64,000 nucleotides of DNA from CAZSSM01 sp964609385 (GTDB taxonomy: Bacteria; Planctomycetota; Planctomycetia; Isosphaerales; Isosphaeraceae): contig CAZSSM010000010.1 in NCBI GenBank assembly GCA_964609385.1, forward strand, positions 60,182 through 124,181. The letters run 5' to 3'. The translations under genes and the position numbers were made by a program. The notes beneath the pieces were generated by a model. The model did no database searches. It saw only the letters and a program-made list of their open reading frames with translations, and was not told the DNA's origin. Shown one piece after another: positions 15,546 through 24,492 of this stretch. Within the stretch, counting starts at the first letter, position 1; every line of letters begins with the position of its first letter.

Positions 15546-16220
15546 ATGAAGAATATGCAAAACTCTCGGGATCGCTCGACCCACTTCGACTGGCTCCGTC
15601 CTGGCACGATCGCACTGTCACACCGAGTCGTCGAGCAGGCATTAGTCCTGGGCGACTCAGCGGTCGACGCGACGGTAGGCAACGGTCACGACACAGCGCA
15701 CTTGGCCCGATGCGTGGGCTCGGAGGGACGGGTCTTGGGCCTGGATATTCAAGACGCAGCCCTGACCGAGACGTATCGACTTCTGGAGGCCGAAGGGCTG
15801 TGCGACCAGGTCCGCCTTTTCCTCGAGGATCATCGGGATCTAGCCCGGCTGATCCGAACCCAATTGGGGGTCCGCCAGCCGAGGCTCCGCGCGGTGATGT
15901 TCAACCTCGGTTATCTGCCCGGCGGCGACGAATCGGTCACGACCAAGGCCGAGACCACCGTGATCGGACTGGAGGCCGCGTTGGCAGCCCTACCGCGCGA
16001 TGGGGTCATCACCGTCGTGCTCTACTCGGGGCATGAGCAGGGTCCCGAGGAAGTCGAAACGGTCCTCAACTGGGCCCGAGATGAGGTCCCGCAGCGGATC
16101 GCGCGGACTTGGCACTTCTCCCCTTGGAACGCTCAATCGCCGCCATCGCTGTTGGTCATTACGCGCGAGCGGTCAATCGGTGTCGATTCCTTCATCGACG
16201 AGCACGCCGACCCCTCATGA
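15546..16220 (+). CDS. mnmM: tRNA mnm5s2U methyltransferase MnmM/YtqB-family
   Basis: A 224-residue class I SAM-dependent methyltransferase of the YtqB family (PF06962 type). Its members, now called MnmM, finish mnm5s2U34 in tRNA. The SAM site DATVGNGHDTAHLA lies at 41-54, with an acidic GLDIQ after the second strand. The family hallmark FNLGYLPGGDE is present around 119-129, and LYSGHEQGPEEVETVLNW follows. The length is normal with a short added tail. The start at 15546 has a poor Shine-Dalgarno site, and ATG 15555 is an alternative. No MnmE, MnmG or MnmC gene is nearby. Confidence 0.82.
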   Translation: MKNMQNSRDRSTHFDWLRPGTIALSHRVVEQALVLGDSAVDATVGNGHDTAHLARCVGSEGRVLGLDIQDAALTETYRLLEAEGLCDQVRLFLEDHRDLARLIRTQLGVRQPRLRAVMFNLGYLPGGDESVTTKAETTVIGLEAALAALPRDGVITVVLYSGHEQGPEEVETVLNWARDEVPQRIARTWHFSPWNAQSPPSLLVITRERSIGVDSFIDEHADPS

Positions 16221-16585
16221 TCGGTGGTCGAAGACCTGGGATCGACCCGTCGAGCAATAATCAGGATTCGGCCAAGTTCAGCGGATTGGGGACCAGTCTA
16301 TCGCGTTCACAAACGAGTAAGGATCTCGGGACAAGTAAAGGTCCCGGAGAGAGAACGGATCCATCCGGCCTCACTGGGACCAGGGCGTCCTCCGACATCC
16401 AGGGAAAGGTGCTCCCGAGGGGCGAATCTCTCGGGTGTGATAGACCTTGCATCTCACGAGACAGACGCATTCTGAGAGACCAGTCCTCCGCGATCCGACG
16501 TGTTCCGGTTGAAAACAAGGTCGCGAATGAACCGGTCATTCGGAACGAACCCGAAACAACTCCATAACCTTGAGGCGAAACGATT
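16221..16585. other. Intergenic region
   Basis: This 365-nt interval follows mnmM. Short frames exist but none has recognisable motifs, and no strong hairpin or promoter stands out. Confidence 0.35.
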
Positions 16586-16918
16586 ATGGAATTCCTGGAT
16601 TGGATCGAAACGGGCGAGTCTGCCTTACATGGCGGTGAATTGGCCCACGCGATCGACGCGGTCTCTCAAGCTTGGCTCGACCTAATTGGACGGGAAGGAG
16701 ACGTCTCCATTGAGGAGGTCGACCGCTGGCATACGCTCATGAAATCCACCGTGATGGCCACTTTTGAGGTCTGGCACCCCGTCGACGACAGACCCGCCCT
16801 CTGCCAGACCCAGAGCGGTTGGAACTCCGATCTGGAGATCGACGCCGGCCGAGTCGGTTGGTCGGAAACGGTAAATCGTGCCGAATGGGTGAACCATGGT
16901 CTTGAGAACGAACGATGA
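16586..16918 (+). CDS. Small hypothetical protein
   Basis: A 110-residue acidic protein of unknown function. The first half is predicted helical, with MEFLDWIETGESALHGGELA followed by HAIDAVSQAWLDLIG. The second half is Trp-rich and less ordered. No signal peptide, membrane segment or metal-binding motif is seen. The ATG follows GAGG at about 10 nt. Codon use looks like that of neighbouring genes in the first 60 residues. It could be a genuine small gene or a fortuitous frame; the isolated position gives no context. Confidence 0.45.
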   Translation: MEFLDWIETGESALHGGELAHAIDAVSQAWLDLIGREGDVSIEEVDRWHTLMKSTVMATFEVWHPVDDRPALCQTQSGWNSDLEIDAGRVGWSETVNRAEWVNHGLENER

Positions 16919-17067
16919 CCAGTCGCTGACCCCAGCAGATCGATCAGCTTGTGATCGTCCCTGTCTGGCTTGTCGACCAAATCGTGTGGATCGTTGGGAA
17001 ATACAGATCCGCAGTGGACGAGCGTTCTCGGATCCTTCCCTGTCGAGGTGATATGCCTCGGATTGAG

Positions 17068-17140
<73 letters not shown>

Positions 17141-17152
17141 GATGTTGTGGGT

Positions 17153-17181
17153 ATCGTAGGAGTTTGGACGCGCCGACGCAA
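17153..17181 (-). promoter_or_regulatory. Promoter of the tRNA-Ala gene
   Basis: On the minus strand TTGCGT (17176-17181) and TACGAT (17153-17158) are 17 nt apart. The -10 element ends 12 nt before the tRNA 5' end, which fits a short-leader tRNA transcript. Confidence 0.5.
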
Positions 17182-17249
17182 GTCGGGGTTCGCGTATCAC
17201 CAGAGGCGTGAGGGATCGATCGGCTCGGCCTGAGAGTGGAAGGACGCTC

Positions 17250-18590
17250 CTAGACCGGTCGCGAGGCCACCCTGGTGAACCGCGTCTTGAGCCGGAGGAA
17301 TCGGCGCTCGAAGTACTGATACGAGACGGCGGCCATTCCGATGGTGCTCCCCAAGCTGATTGTCTCGGCGAGGAGGTCGCGGATCAACGTATCGTTGATG
17401 AGCGAGAGCGTCGGTCGGAGCGTTTCGCGGAGCAACAGTCCGACCTCGTGGAACATGTAGAGGCCGTAGCTGATCCGGCCCAGCCAGACGATCCAGCCAA
17501 TGCTCAGGAGTCGGCTCCAAAGCCCCCGGTGCGCGATCGCCAAGGATACGAGGACCGCTCCGAGCAAGTAGAGATAAACAAAGTCCCAAGTCCGGCGATA
17601 TGTCGGCCCGTGACCGAGCTCGGACCGGGTCATCACGAAGATCACCAAAGGCCAGATTAGGATTTGGCTCCAGCCGAGCCAGCGCCCCAGGCGGGGGTCA
17701 GGCGGACGCCCCCGAAACAGCAACGCCATCAGAACGCCACAGAGCAGCGTGTCCAGCAACGTCAGGCTGTGGAACTGGATCACGATCTGCTCGACCCCGC
17801 GTGCGGCCAAGCGGTACCGCCAATAGGTGGAGAAGACCATCAAGGCCACGACCAACGGGATCCGCCAACGCCGACTGACGCCGACCAAGAGGAACGGTAC
17901 GAGCAGATAGAACTGCTCTTCGACGCAGACGCTCCAGGTGATCCCCACGACCTCCGTGACGATCATCCCGTTCTGAATGATGGCCCAGTTGCCAAGGAAC
18001 AGTACGAAGGCCGGCCACTGACCCCCTTGCGCGTTGCCCGCCCAGTAGCTGGCCTCGAAAAGCTGTCCGGAAAGGGCCGGCAGCACGATGAAACCGATCA
18101 GCAGGGTCAGGTAGAAGAGGGGCCAGATTCGGAGGATCCGCCGGATCCAGAACGATCGCAGATCGATCCGCCCGAAGCGTTCTTCCTCGCGGAGCAAGAG
18201 TGTGGTGATCAGGAATCCGCTGAGGATGAAGAATAGGGGGACACCCACCCAACCGTTGGCGGCGAACCGGGTGACGGTCCAACTGGCGAGGCCGACGCGA
18301 TCCCCCAACAACGCCAGGATTGGGTCGGTGATGAGGACAAAAGCCAGGTTGACCGCGTTGAGGAGCGGTCCGAGCCCGTCGTGGGAGATGTAGACCAGCA
18401 CGAAGGCGAAGAACCGGAGGCCGTCCAAGGCCGGGTAATAGACTCGAGCCTCGGCCTCGTCGGTCTCGACGCGTTGCGTGGTTGACGAATCGTCCACAAG
18501 CGGGGCGTTCGTCGACGATTCGTCTTCGGAATGGGCGTCGCCACCTGACTTGTCCGGAGCGGGATCTGCGGTCGAGGGATTGGAGGTCAT
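17250..18590 (-). CDS. Acyltransferase-3 family membrane protein (OafA/YrhL type)
   Basis: A 446-residue polytopic membrane acyltransferase. Members O-acetylate sugars of lipopolysaccharide, peptidoglycan or exported glycans. The signature YYPALDGLRFFAFVLVYISH begins near residue 50, after a polar Ser/Asp-rich N terminus. WVGVPLFFILSGFLIT and FWIRRILRIWPLFYL follow, and VCVEEQFYLL carries the conserved EEQFY block. About ten TM helices are expected. The start codon overlaps the stop of the upstream CoaB-type gene by 4 nt (ATGA), so the two are co-transcribed and translationally coupled. There is no obvious functional link between CoA synthesis and acyl transfer, apart from acyl-CoA use. Confidence 0.88.
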   Translation of the reverse strand: MTSNPSTADPAPDKSGGDAHSEDESSTNAPLVDDSSTTQRVETDEAEARVYYPALDGLRFFAFVLVYISHDGLGPLLNAVNLAFVLITDPILALLGDRVGLASWTVTRFAANGWVGVPLFFILSGFLITTLLLREEERFGRIDLRSFWIRRILRIWPLFYLTLLIGFIVLPALSGQLFEASYWAGNAQGGQWPAFVLFLGNWAIIQNGMIVTEVVGITWSVCVEEQFYLLVPFLLVGVSRRWRIPLVVALMVFSTYWRYRLAARGVEQIVIQFHSLTLLDTLLCGVLMALLFRGRPPDPRLGRWLGWSQILIWPLVIFVMTRSELGHGPTYRRTWDFVYLYLLGAVLVSLAIAHRGLWSRLLSIGWIVWLGRISYGLYMFHEVGLLLRETLRPTLSLINDTLIRDLLAETISLGSTIGMAAVSYQYFERRFLRLKTRFTRVASRPV

Positions 18591-19408
18591 CGGTCCTCCG
18601 CGAGGGTCGTTCCATTGAGGGACGTCGACGACCCGCGGAGGATCTCTTCCAACCGCGCCACTAAGGGGGCAGCCAGGGGACGCTCGGGCTCAGGGCCGAA
18701 CGGCTCGACATCCGCATCGGGCCGGATCAGGAGGACCTTGTGACGGCCCTCGCGAACGGTCCGGTCATCGTTGGCGATCGTGGCGTCGGCCCGTTGGCTC
18801 ACCAGGGCCTCGCGAGCGACCCGTTCGAGGGTGGCCTCGTCGACTCCCGAAAGCAACTTGAATCCGACCAGATACGTCCGAGGCGACCAGTCCTTGACCT
18901 GGGCGATCACCTTGGGCGTCCGTTGACAATCGATCCGGAGCCGCGCGCGATCGCTCCGGATCTTGCCGGAGACCGGATCGGGCTCGTAGTCGCTGACGGC
19001 CATAGCCAGCATCGCCAAGTCGATCGTCTCCTCACGGAAGACCCGCTCCAGCGCGGCCTGGTACTCCCCGACAGTATCCCGATGGAGGGGGAGATCGACG
19101 AGCCGGTCACGGACCGCACGATACCGGTGCCGAAGCTCAAGAAGCCTCGCGACTTCCGTGTCCGTCGTTTCCGCTTCGAGATCGAATCGGGCGTCGCGTC
19201 GGAACGGTCGGAGCGCCTCGGAGGTCCTCAGATGCCAGACCCGAGCGCCACGCATCAGCCAGGCCTCGACCAACGCGGCGGCGAACCGACCGGTGGAACG
19301 ATTGACGATCCGGCGAACCTCGTCGATCGGCGCGACAGTCCCACCCCCAGTGATCAGGATCCGGAGCGTCGGCTCGGACGAGTCAGCTCGGCCGACTTGA
19401 AGGGTCAT
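18587..19408 (-). CDS. Phosphopantothenate-cysteine ligase-like protein (stand-alone CoaB domain)
   Basis: A 273-residue protein of the DFP/CoaB fold. CoaB joins cysteine to 4'-phosphopantothenate. Family marks are ILITGGGTVAPIDEVRRIVN and NRSTG near the N terminus, MAVSDYEPD, SGKIRSDRARL (the KIxx lysine motif) and TYLVGFKLLSG followed by ANDDRTV. The CoaC decarboxylase half of the usual CoaBC fusion is absent. ATG 19408 is taken as the start because homology begins within 20 residues; the frame stays open to 19744 but the extra part is Arg-rich and unconvincing. It overlaps the acyltransferase gene by 4 nt and faces the isomerase gene divergently. Confidence 0.8.
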   Translation of the reverse strand: MTLQVGRADSSEPTLRILITGGGTVAPIDEVRRIVNRSTGRFAAALVEAWLMRGARVWHLRTSEALRPFRRDARFDLEAETTDTEVARLLELRHRYRAVRDRLVDLPLHRDTVGEYQAALERVFREETIDLAMLAMAVSDYEPDPVSGKIRSDRARLRIDCQRTPKVIAQVKDWSPRTYLVGFKLLSGVDEATLERVAREALVSQRADATIANDDRTVREGRHKVLLIRPDADVEPFGPEPERPLAAPLVARLEEILRGSSTSLNGTTLAEDR

Positions 19409-19579
19409 GGTGCTCTCGATAGCCTGAGTCGAGCCGGATGGGCGGTCGATCCTCCACGACCGCCCGGATGGGTCGTCCGACCGCGTGTGGCGGTCCGGCC
19501 GCTCAGCGATTGAGCGTTCGGACCATTGACCTGTCGCGGCCCAACACAGCCGAACCTCTCCGCCCGAGGACCGAGCCCA

Positions 19580-20881
19580 ATGACTGAGCCGTTGCGACCG
19601 TCTAACCCCTGCGCCCGCGAGCTGTTCGACGTGATCTCGGAGTGGCCGATCTACGACGCCCACTCGCACATCGATCCGGCCTCGCCGGCGGCGCGGACCT
19701 TCGACGAGATCCTCGGCTACCATTACTATACCGAATTGGCCCATTCAGCCGGCATGCCCGCCGAACTCGCCAATCCCGAGCGTGACCCGCGCCAACGCGC
19801 CATCGACCTGGCCGGCTATCTGGAGCCGATCCGCAACACGATCCAGTATTCCTGGCTCCTGGAGATCGCCCGCGAGTTCCACGGAGTCGAGGGCCATATC
19901 GATCCGACAACGATCGAGGCGCTCTACGACACGGCCGACCATCGGGCCGACGGCCCGACCTGGGACGCCCGGGTCTGGGAACATAGCAAGCTTGAAGCGG
20001 TCTTCCTGACCAACGACTTCGACGACCCGTTGGAGGGCTTCGACACGTCGAAGTTCGTACCGTGTCTGCGGACCGATGACCTCGTCCTGAAGCTCGATCG
20101 ACCCGAAACTCGCCATCGCCTTCAGAAGGCGACCGACTCGATGGTCGATTCGCCCCAATCGCTTCGGGCAGCCATCGGGACGCTCTTCGAGCGGTTCGGA
20201 GCCAAGGGGGTTCGGGCCTGTGCCATCAGCCTACCGCCGGACTTCGTGCCGGCTCCGCCCGATGCCGCTTCGGAGTCGACCCTCGCCCGCGCTTTGGGCA
20301 ATGCGCCGTTGAACCCGGTGGAGACCCAAACGGTTCGACGCTGGGTCTTCTGGACCCTCAACGAGTTCTGCGCCGACTTCGGCCTGCCCTTCGACCTGAT
20401 GATCGGCCCGATCCGCGACATCTACCCGGCCGGAGTGGCCGGCGGCCGCGACCTGTTCGATCGTCGGGTCAGCTTGGCCGACTACCGTGATGTCTTTAAT
20501 CACTTCCCAAGGGTGCAGTACCCGGTCTCGACGCTCTCGCCCGACGCCGGTCCGGAGCTGGTGGCCTACTCCTGGATCTTTCCGAACGTGCTGCCGCACG
20601 GCCACTGGTGGTATTCGAACATCCCGCCATACATCGCCGCCGACCTCCAGGCGAGATTGACAGCCGTCCCGCAAACCAAGGTGCTCGGCTACTATTCGGA
20701 CGCCTACAAGCTGGAGTTCGTGCGCCCGAAGTTCCAGATGTACCGCCGCGCGCTCTCGGATGTCTTGGCCCGGGACTTCGTCGCGACGGGCCGGCTGGAC
20801 GTCGAAGGGGCCTTGGCCTTGGCCCGGACGGTCCTTCTAGAGAACCCACGTCGAGTCTTCCGCGCACAGGACGGATCCTGA
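19580..20881 (+). CDS. Glucuronate isomerase-like (UxaC family amidohydrolase fold)
   Basis: A 433-residue member of the uronate isomerase group of the amidohydrolase superfamily. Such enzymes convert glucuronate to fructuronate or galacturonate to tagaturonate. The metal-binding YDAHSHIDP (HxH) lies near residue 29, and GYHYYTELAHSAGMP follows as in UxaC. Near the C terminus are GHWWYSNIPPYI and VLGYYSDAYKLEF, matching the conserved Trp and Asp blocks. Sequence divergence from classic UxaC leaves the exact uronate uncertain. ATG 19580 has GAGGA about 9 nt upstream. No other hexuronate gene is next to it. Confidence 0.8.
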   Translation: MTEPLRPSNPCARELFDVISEWPIYDAHSHIDPASPAARTFDEILGYHYYTELAHSAGMPAELANPERDPRQRAIDLAGYLEPIRNTIQYSWLLEIAREFHGVEGHIDPTTIEALYDTADHRADGPTWDARVWEHSKLEAVFLTNDFDDPLEGFDTSKFVPCLRTDDLVLKLDRPETRHRLQKATDSMVDSPQSLRAAIGTLFERFGAKGVRACAISLPPDFVPAPPDAASESTLARALGNAPLNPVETQTVRRWVFWTLNEFCADFGLPFDLMIGPIRDIYPAGVAGGRDLFDRRVSLADYRDVFNHFPRVQYPVSTLSPDAGPELVAYSWIFPNVLPHGHWWYSNIPPYIAADLQARLTAVPQTKVLGYYSDAYKLEFVRPKFQMYRRALSDVLARDFVATGRLDVEGALALARTVLLENPRRVFRAQDGS

Positions 20882-21066
20882 ACCGGGCGATTGCCATGCT
20901 CCGAGCGGGAAACTGCGCGGCCAGGCGATTTGACCGGCCCGCGCGGGCGCGTCAGGCTTGCCTCGTGGTAGTGTGAATATCGTCGACGGACCGGCGTTGA
21001 GGTCTCGATTCGGGGCCAGCCTCGACGGTCCTTCGCGCACAGATCGAGGCAGCAAGGAGACCGCTT

Positions 21067-22653
21067 ATGGCGACGTCGACCAAGGCGGGGCGATCGCGCG
21101 ATCGCCTCAGAGTTTCTCCATCGACTCGAATCAGTACCTCTGAGGCCCATGGTCAGGTCCGACGGTTCGTCGAGTTCCTCACCGCCCTCGGCATGGCTTT
21201 GATGAGCCTGACATCCCAAGAATTGATGCCGAGAGCCGAGGCGCAGCTCCCTCCGGATTATCGGAGCGACCCGTCAGCTTCGAGCGATCTGTCAAGTCTT
21301 GAGGCGGCGGGCCAAATCCCCTCAGCCATTCTCGAAGGTCGGGTCGACGATCCGAGTCCATCGTTCCGAGTCACCGACGAGTTAAACGCCCGGACGCTCC
21401 GCCAGGCCCAGGAGATCAGCGACCCGTTCGACCGGACCCTCTCCCTGGCATTGGTGGCTTTGGCACGGATTAACGAAGCCGACTTTCCCCCTGAATCGGC
21501 GACGATTCAGGATATCGTTGACGACTTAAAGGTCGCCCGCGAGGCGATGGATCTGTCGCTCGAAGCGGCCCAGGAGATCGACGATCCGCTCGACCGTGAT
21601 CGGGCCCTGGAGCGGGTCGCCGAAGTCCTCAACGTTCTGGGCGTCAGCTTGGTCCGAACCACCAACACCGTCGATTCGATCGGCTCCAGCACTTTGGGTC
21701 TCTTCGAACCGTCCGAGGATCTTCCCGACACCGAACCGGTCATCGAGGAGCTTCTGGCCGGTGCGCAGTCCGTCTTCGAGATGGCCGGTCAGGCCGCTTC
21801 AGGACTCCGGGAACCGACCGTCCGCAACGAGATTCTGACCCGCTTGGTCTCCTCTGTCGCCGAGCAGAGCCGGAACCTCGCGCAGAGCTTGGGGACCGTC
21901 CGTCGTTCGCTTTATGACGAGTCCGAACTCGATCTCGACGACATCTTCGGCGACAGCGATCTGCAGAGTCCGCCTCCCGAAGCCGATGAAGTCGACGCGG
22001 AGGCATCCCAGATCGACCCGCAGCAGCGGGCCGAGGGCTATCGCCGTCAAGCGGATCAGCTTCTGATCCTCGCGGTGGAGCTGACCCAGCAGATGACCCG
22101 TCCGGTCTGGCGTGACCAAGCGTTGGTGGAGATCGTGATCCAGGCGGCGCAGTCGGACCAGTTCGCGAGGGCCTACGTCGTGGCGATGGCAATCCCCGAG
22201 CCAAGTGTTCGGGCCGATGCGCTGGTCCGGTTGGCCGCAACCTTGGCCCGCGACCTTCGCAACGAGTCGGCCACAGTCACCTATCAGGCCGCCGCCGAAG
22301 CGGCTGTTCGGATTACCCAAACGGACAAGCGCGATGTGATCCTCGCAGTGCTCATCGATAGCCTCGTCACGACCGGCCGCTTCGTGGACGCCCGACTCTG
22401 TACGCCACTACTGAGCAATGAGACCCGTCGCGTACTCGCCCTGGGTGCCATCGCCGAGGCTCAAGGTCGGAACGGCCTGATCGACTCGGCGCTGGAATGG
22501 CTCAACCAGCAGGACCCGAATCTCCAGCCGGAACTCCGACGCCGATTGCTCTTTGGAATCTATCAGGCCATCTCGAACGAGCGGAGTCGCTCAACGCAGG
22601 CCCTCGACTCCATCCCCTTGGAAGAGGATGTCCCAAGTTTCGACAACCTCTAA
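21067..22653 (+). CDS. Exported helical-repeat hypothetical protein
   Basis: A 528-residue protein of unknown function. A long basic N terminus (1-35) leads into a hydrophobic stretch FLTALGMALMSLTSQ and an Ala-containing site before QLPPDY near 59, which looks like a signal peptide. The rest is strongly helical, with repeating alpha-hairpin units such as RTLSLALVALARINEADFP and RADALVRLAATLARDLR. The spacing resembles TPR-like solenoids. Alternating negatively charged linkers lie near 210-320. AAGGAG precedes the ATG by 8 nt. A strong terminator-type hairpin follows the stop. The protein is probably periplasmic; a role in protein interaction is a guess. Confidence 0.7.
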   Translation: MATSTKAGRSRDRLRVSPSTRISTSEAHGQVRRFVEFLTALGMALMSLTSQELMPRAEAQLPPDYRSDPSASSDLSSLEAAGQIPSAILEGRVDDPSPSFRVTDELNARTLRQAQEISDPFDRTLSLALVALARINEADFPPESATIQDIVDDLKVAREAMDLSLEAAQEIDDPLDRDRALERVAEVLNVLGVSLVRTTNTVDSIGSSTLGLFEPSEDLPDTEPVIEELLAGAQSVFEMAGQAASGLREPTVRNEILTRLVSSVAEQSRNLAQSLGTVRRSLYDESELDLDDIFGDSDLQSPPPEADEVDAEASQIDPQQRAEGYRRQADQLLILAVELTQQMTRPVWRDQALVEIVIQAAQSDQFARAYVVAMAIPEPSVRADALVRLAATLARDLRNESATVTYQAAAEAAVRITQTDKRDVILAVLIDSLVTTGRFVDARLCTPLLSNETRRVLALGAIAEAQGRNGLIDSALEWLNQQDPNLQPELRRRLLFGIYQAISNERSRSTQALDSIPLEEDVPSFDNL

Positions 22654-22720
22654 TCCTGCATGGGATGTGGTCACCGTCGCGTACGTTCGCGAATCGCTCG
22701 CATATTGACGATGATCGTTC

Positions 22721-22775
22721 GAATCCGAGGGCGTCGGGTCTCCATAGGGAAACCGACGCCCTCGATTCGTTTAAG
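22721..22775. terminator. Bidirectional intrinsic terminator
   Basis: CGAGGGCGTCGG (22726-22737) pairs perfectly with CCGACGCCCTCG (22753-22764), and GAAT/ATTC extends the stem past one bulged base. GTTT follows on the plus strand. It sits between the convergent ends of the 528-residue protein gene and pgi. Confidence 0.72.
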
Positions 22776-22788
22776 CGGTCGAGCCCGA

Positions 22789-24492
22789 TCAGGAGAGCCC
22801 CAATGCCTCGCGAATCGCCGGGACGAGCTGGGTAAGGTGGCCATCGACGTCGGACCCCAGATCGATCCGCACAGCGCGTCGCCCTCGCGAAACTAGGGAT
22901 CGGAAATCGCCCAAGGCTTGGGCGCGGGCGAGCGTCCGGAACCCATAGCCGAACTCAGGGATCTCCAAGTCAGGACCGTCCTCGGCGACCAGTTGTAGGA
23001 AAACCCCGGTGTCCGGGCCTCCCTTATGCAACTGCCCGGTCGAATGAAGGAATCGCGGACCATAGCCGGTCGTGGTGGCCACGCCACGAATATCACGGAA
23101 GGCCAGTCGCGCTTCCTGGAGCGCCTGCTCGCGCGTCGAGGTCTCGTCAAAGAACTGGGTGATCGCCACGTAGTCGTCCGGCTTGACCACATCGGCCAAG
23201 ACCTTCAAGGCCGCCACGAAGGCGTCCCGACCCGATCCCCCTCCGACGGCCCTGCGGATCGGCTCCTGGAGCGGTGGCTCGGCGGTCAGGCCGATCCCGT
23301 CCCAGGTCACCAACGGCTCGGGATCGGCCATCCGACCCGCGTTGCGGAACTCTTGGAGGATCGCCTTGGTGTTGTCCTTGCTCTCCTGGACGTTCGGCTG
23401 GTCGAAGGGATTGATCCCCAAGGCCTGACCGATGAGGGCCGTGGCGATCTCCCAACGGAAGAACTCTGCGCCTAGGTCGAGCGGATCGGCCAACACCAAT
23501 TCGGCCACCGGATGGAGAGCCGACCGGAGCGGACCGAGGTCCGTCGACGGCTCCGAAGCGGTCCGAACAGCCACGAAGACGCGGTCGTCGCCGTACTGTG
23601 CGGGCTCGCCCAAGGACTCGCCGGCGACCGGCAGGACGCCCCGACCCCGCTTGCCGGTGCTCTCGGCGATCAACTGCTCGATCCAGAGACCCAAAGCCGA
23701 CAAGCTCGTGGAGGTGACCAAGGTCAGTTTATCGCGGCCTTGCCGGGCGTGACCGCCGATCAAGGCGGCCAGTTCCAGGCCCGGATTGTCCTCAGGCGCG
23801 GAGTCCGGCCGGCACCGCGCGGACATCGCGATCGCCCGGTCCAGGAACGTCACGACGTCCACGCCCATCAGGGCTGCCGGCACTAAGCCGAACAGCGAGA
23901 GCGCCGAGTAGCGGCCGCCGATGTCACTGGGGTTCCGGAAGATCCGCCAATATCCTTTCGACGTCGCGTCGGCCTCCAAGGCCGTACCCGGATCGGTGAT
24001 CGCTACGAACTGGTCGCCGAAGCCATCGCCACGGAGCTGGCGGACGCGCCCTTCAAAGTAATGCTGGAAGGCCAACGGCTCGGTGGTCGTCCCGCTCTTG
24101 CTGGCAACCAGGAACAGACTACGGGCCGGATCGATCGTTGATCCGATCCGCTCGACGGTGGCCGGCACGGTACTGTCCAGAACGACCAGACGTGGACGAC
24201 CGGGTTGATCGCCGAAGGCGGTCCGCAGGACCTCCGAGCAGAGGCTGGAACCGCCCATGCCCATCAGAACAACATGCTGGAACCCGGCGTCGCAAACCTC
24301 GTCGGCGAACGCGACGACCTGGTCGATCTGATCGCGCATCGCCTGAGGAACTTCGAGCCAGCCCAACGCGTTGGCGATGATCTTGGCGTCGTCCGGGTCG
24401 TCGGACCAAAGCGACGGCTTCTTGGCCCAAAGCTGCGCGACGGCGTCGTCGCGCCCGAAGGCTTGGCGCTGCTGAAGAACCGGGTCGACCAT
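22789..24492 (-). CDS. pgi: Phosphoglucose isomerase, second half of a split Tal-Pgi pair
   Basis: A 567-residue SIS-fold enzyme interconverting glucose-6-phosphate and fructose-6-phosphate. MGMGGSSLCSEVLR (near 77-90) forms the phosphate loop, VASKSGTTTEP is the SIS motif, and DIGGRYSALSLFG follows. Further on, LEQLIAEST-like helices and VVKPDDYVAI match the isomerase half of bifunctional transaldolase/isomerase proteins. Here it is a separate gene. Its ATG overlaps the transaldolase stop by 1 nt (TAATG), so expression is coupled to the upstream gene. The 3' end runs into a strong bidirectional terminator. Confidence 0.9.
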   Translation of the reverse strand: MVDPVLQQRQAFGRDDAVAQLWAKKPSLWSDDPDDAKIIANALGWLEVPQAMRDQIDQVVAFADEVCDAGFQHVVLMGMGGSSLCSEVLRTAFGDQPGRPRLVVLDSTVPATVERIGSTIDPARSLFLVASKSGTTTEPLAFQHYFEGRVRQLRGDGFGDQFVAITDPGTALEADATSKGYWRIFRNPSDIGGRYSALSLFGLVPAALMGVDVVTFLDRAIAMSARCRPDSAPEDNPGLELAALIGGHARQGRDKLTLVTSTSLSALGLWIEQLIAESTGKRGRGVLPVAGESLGEPAQYGDDRVFVAVRTASEPSTDLGPLRSALHPVAELVLADPLDLGAEFFRWEIATALIGQALGINPFDQPNVQESKDNTKAILQEFRNAGRMADPEPLVTWDGIGLTAEPPLQEPIRRAVGGGSGRDAFVAALKVLADVVKPDDYVAITQFFDETSTREQALQEARLAFRDIRGVATTTGYGPRFLHSTGQLHKGGPDTGVFLQLVAEDGPDLEIPEFGYGFRTLARAQALGDFRSLVSRGRRAVRIDLGSDVDGHLTQLVPAIREALGLS

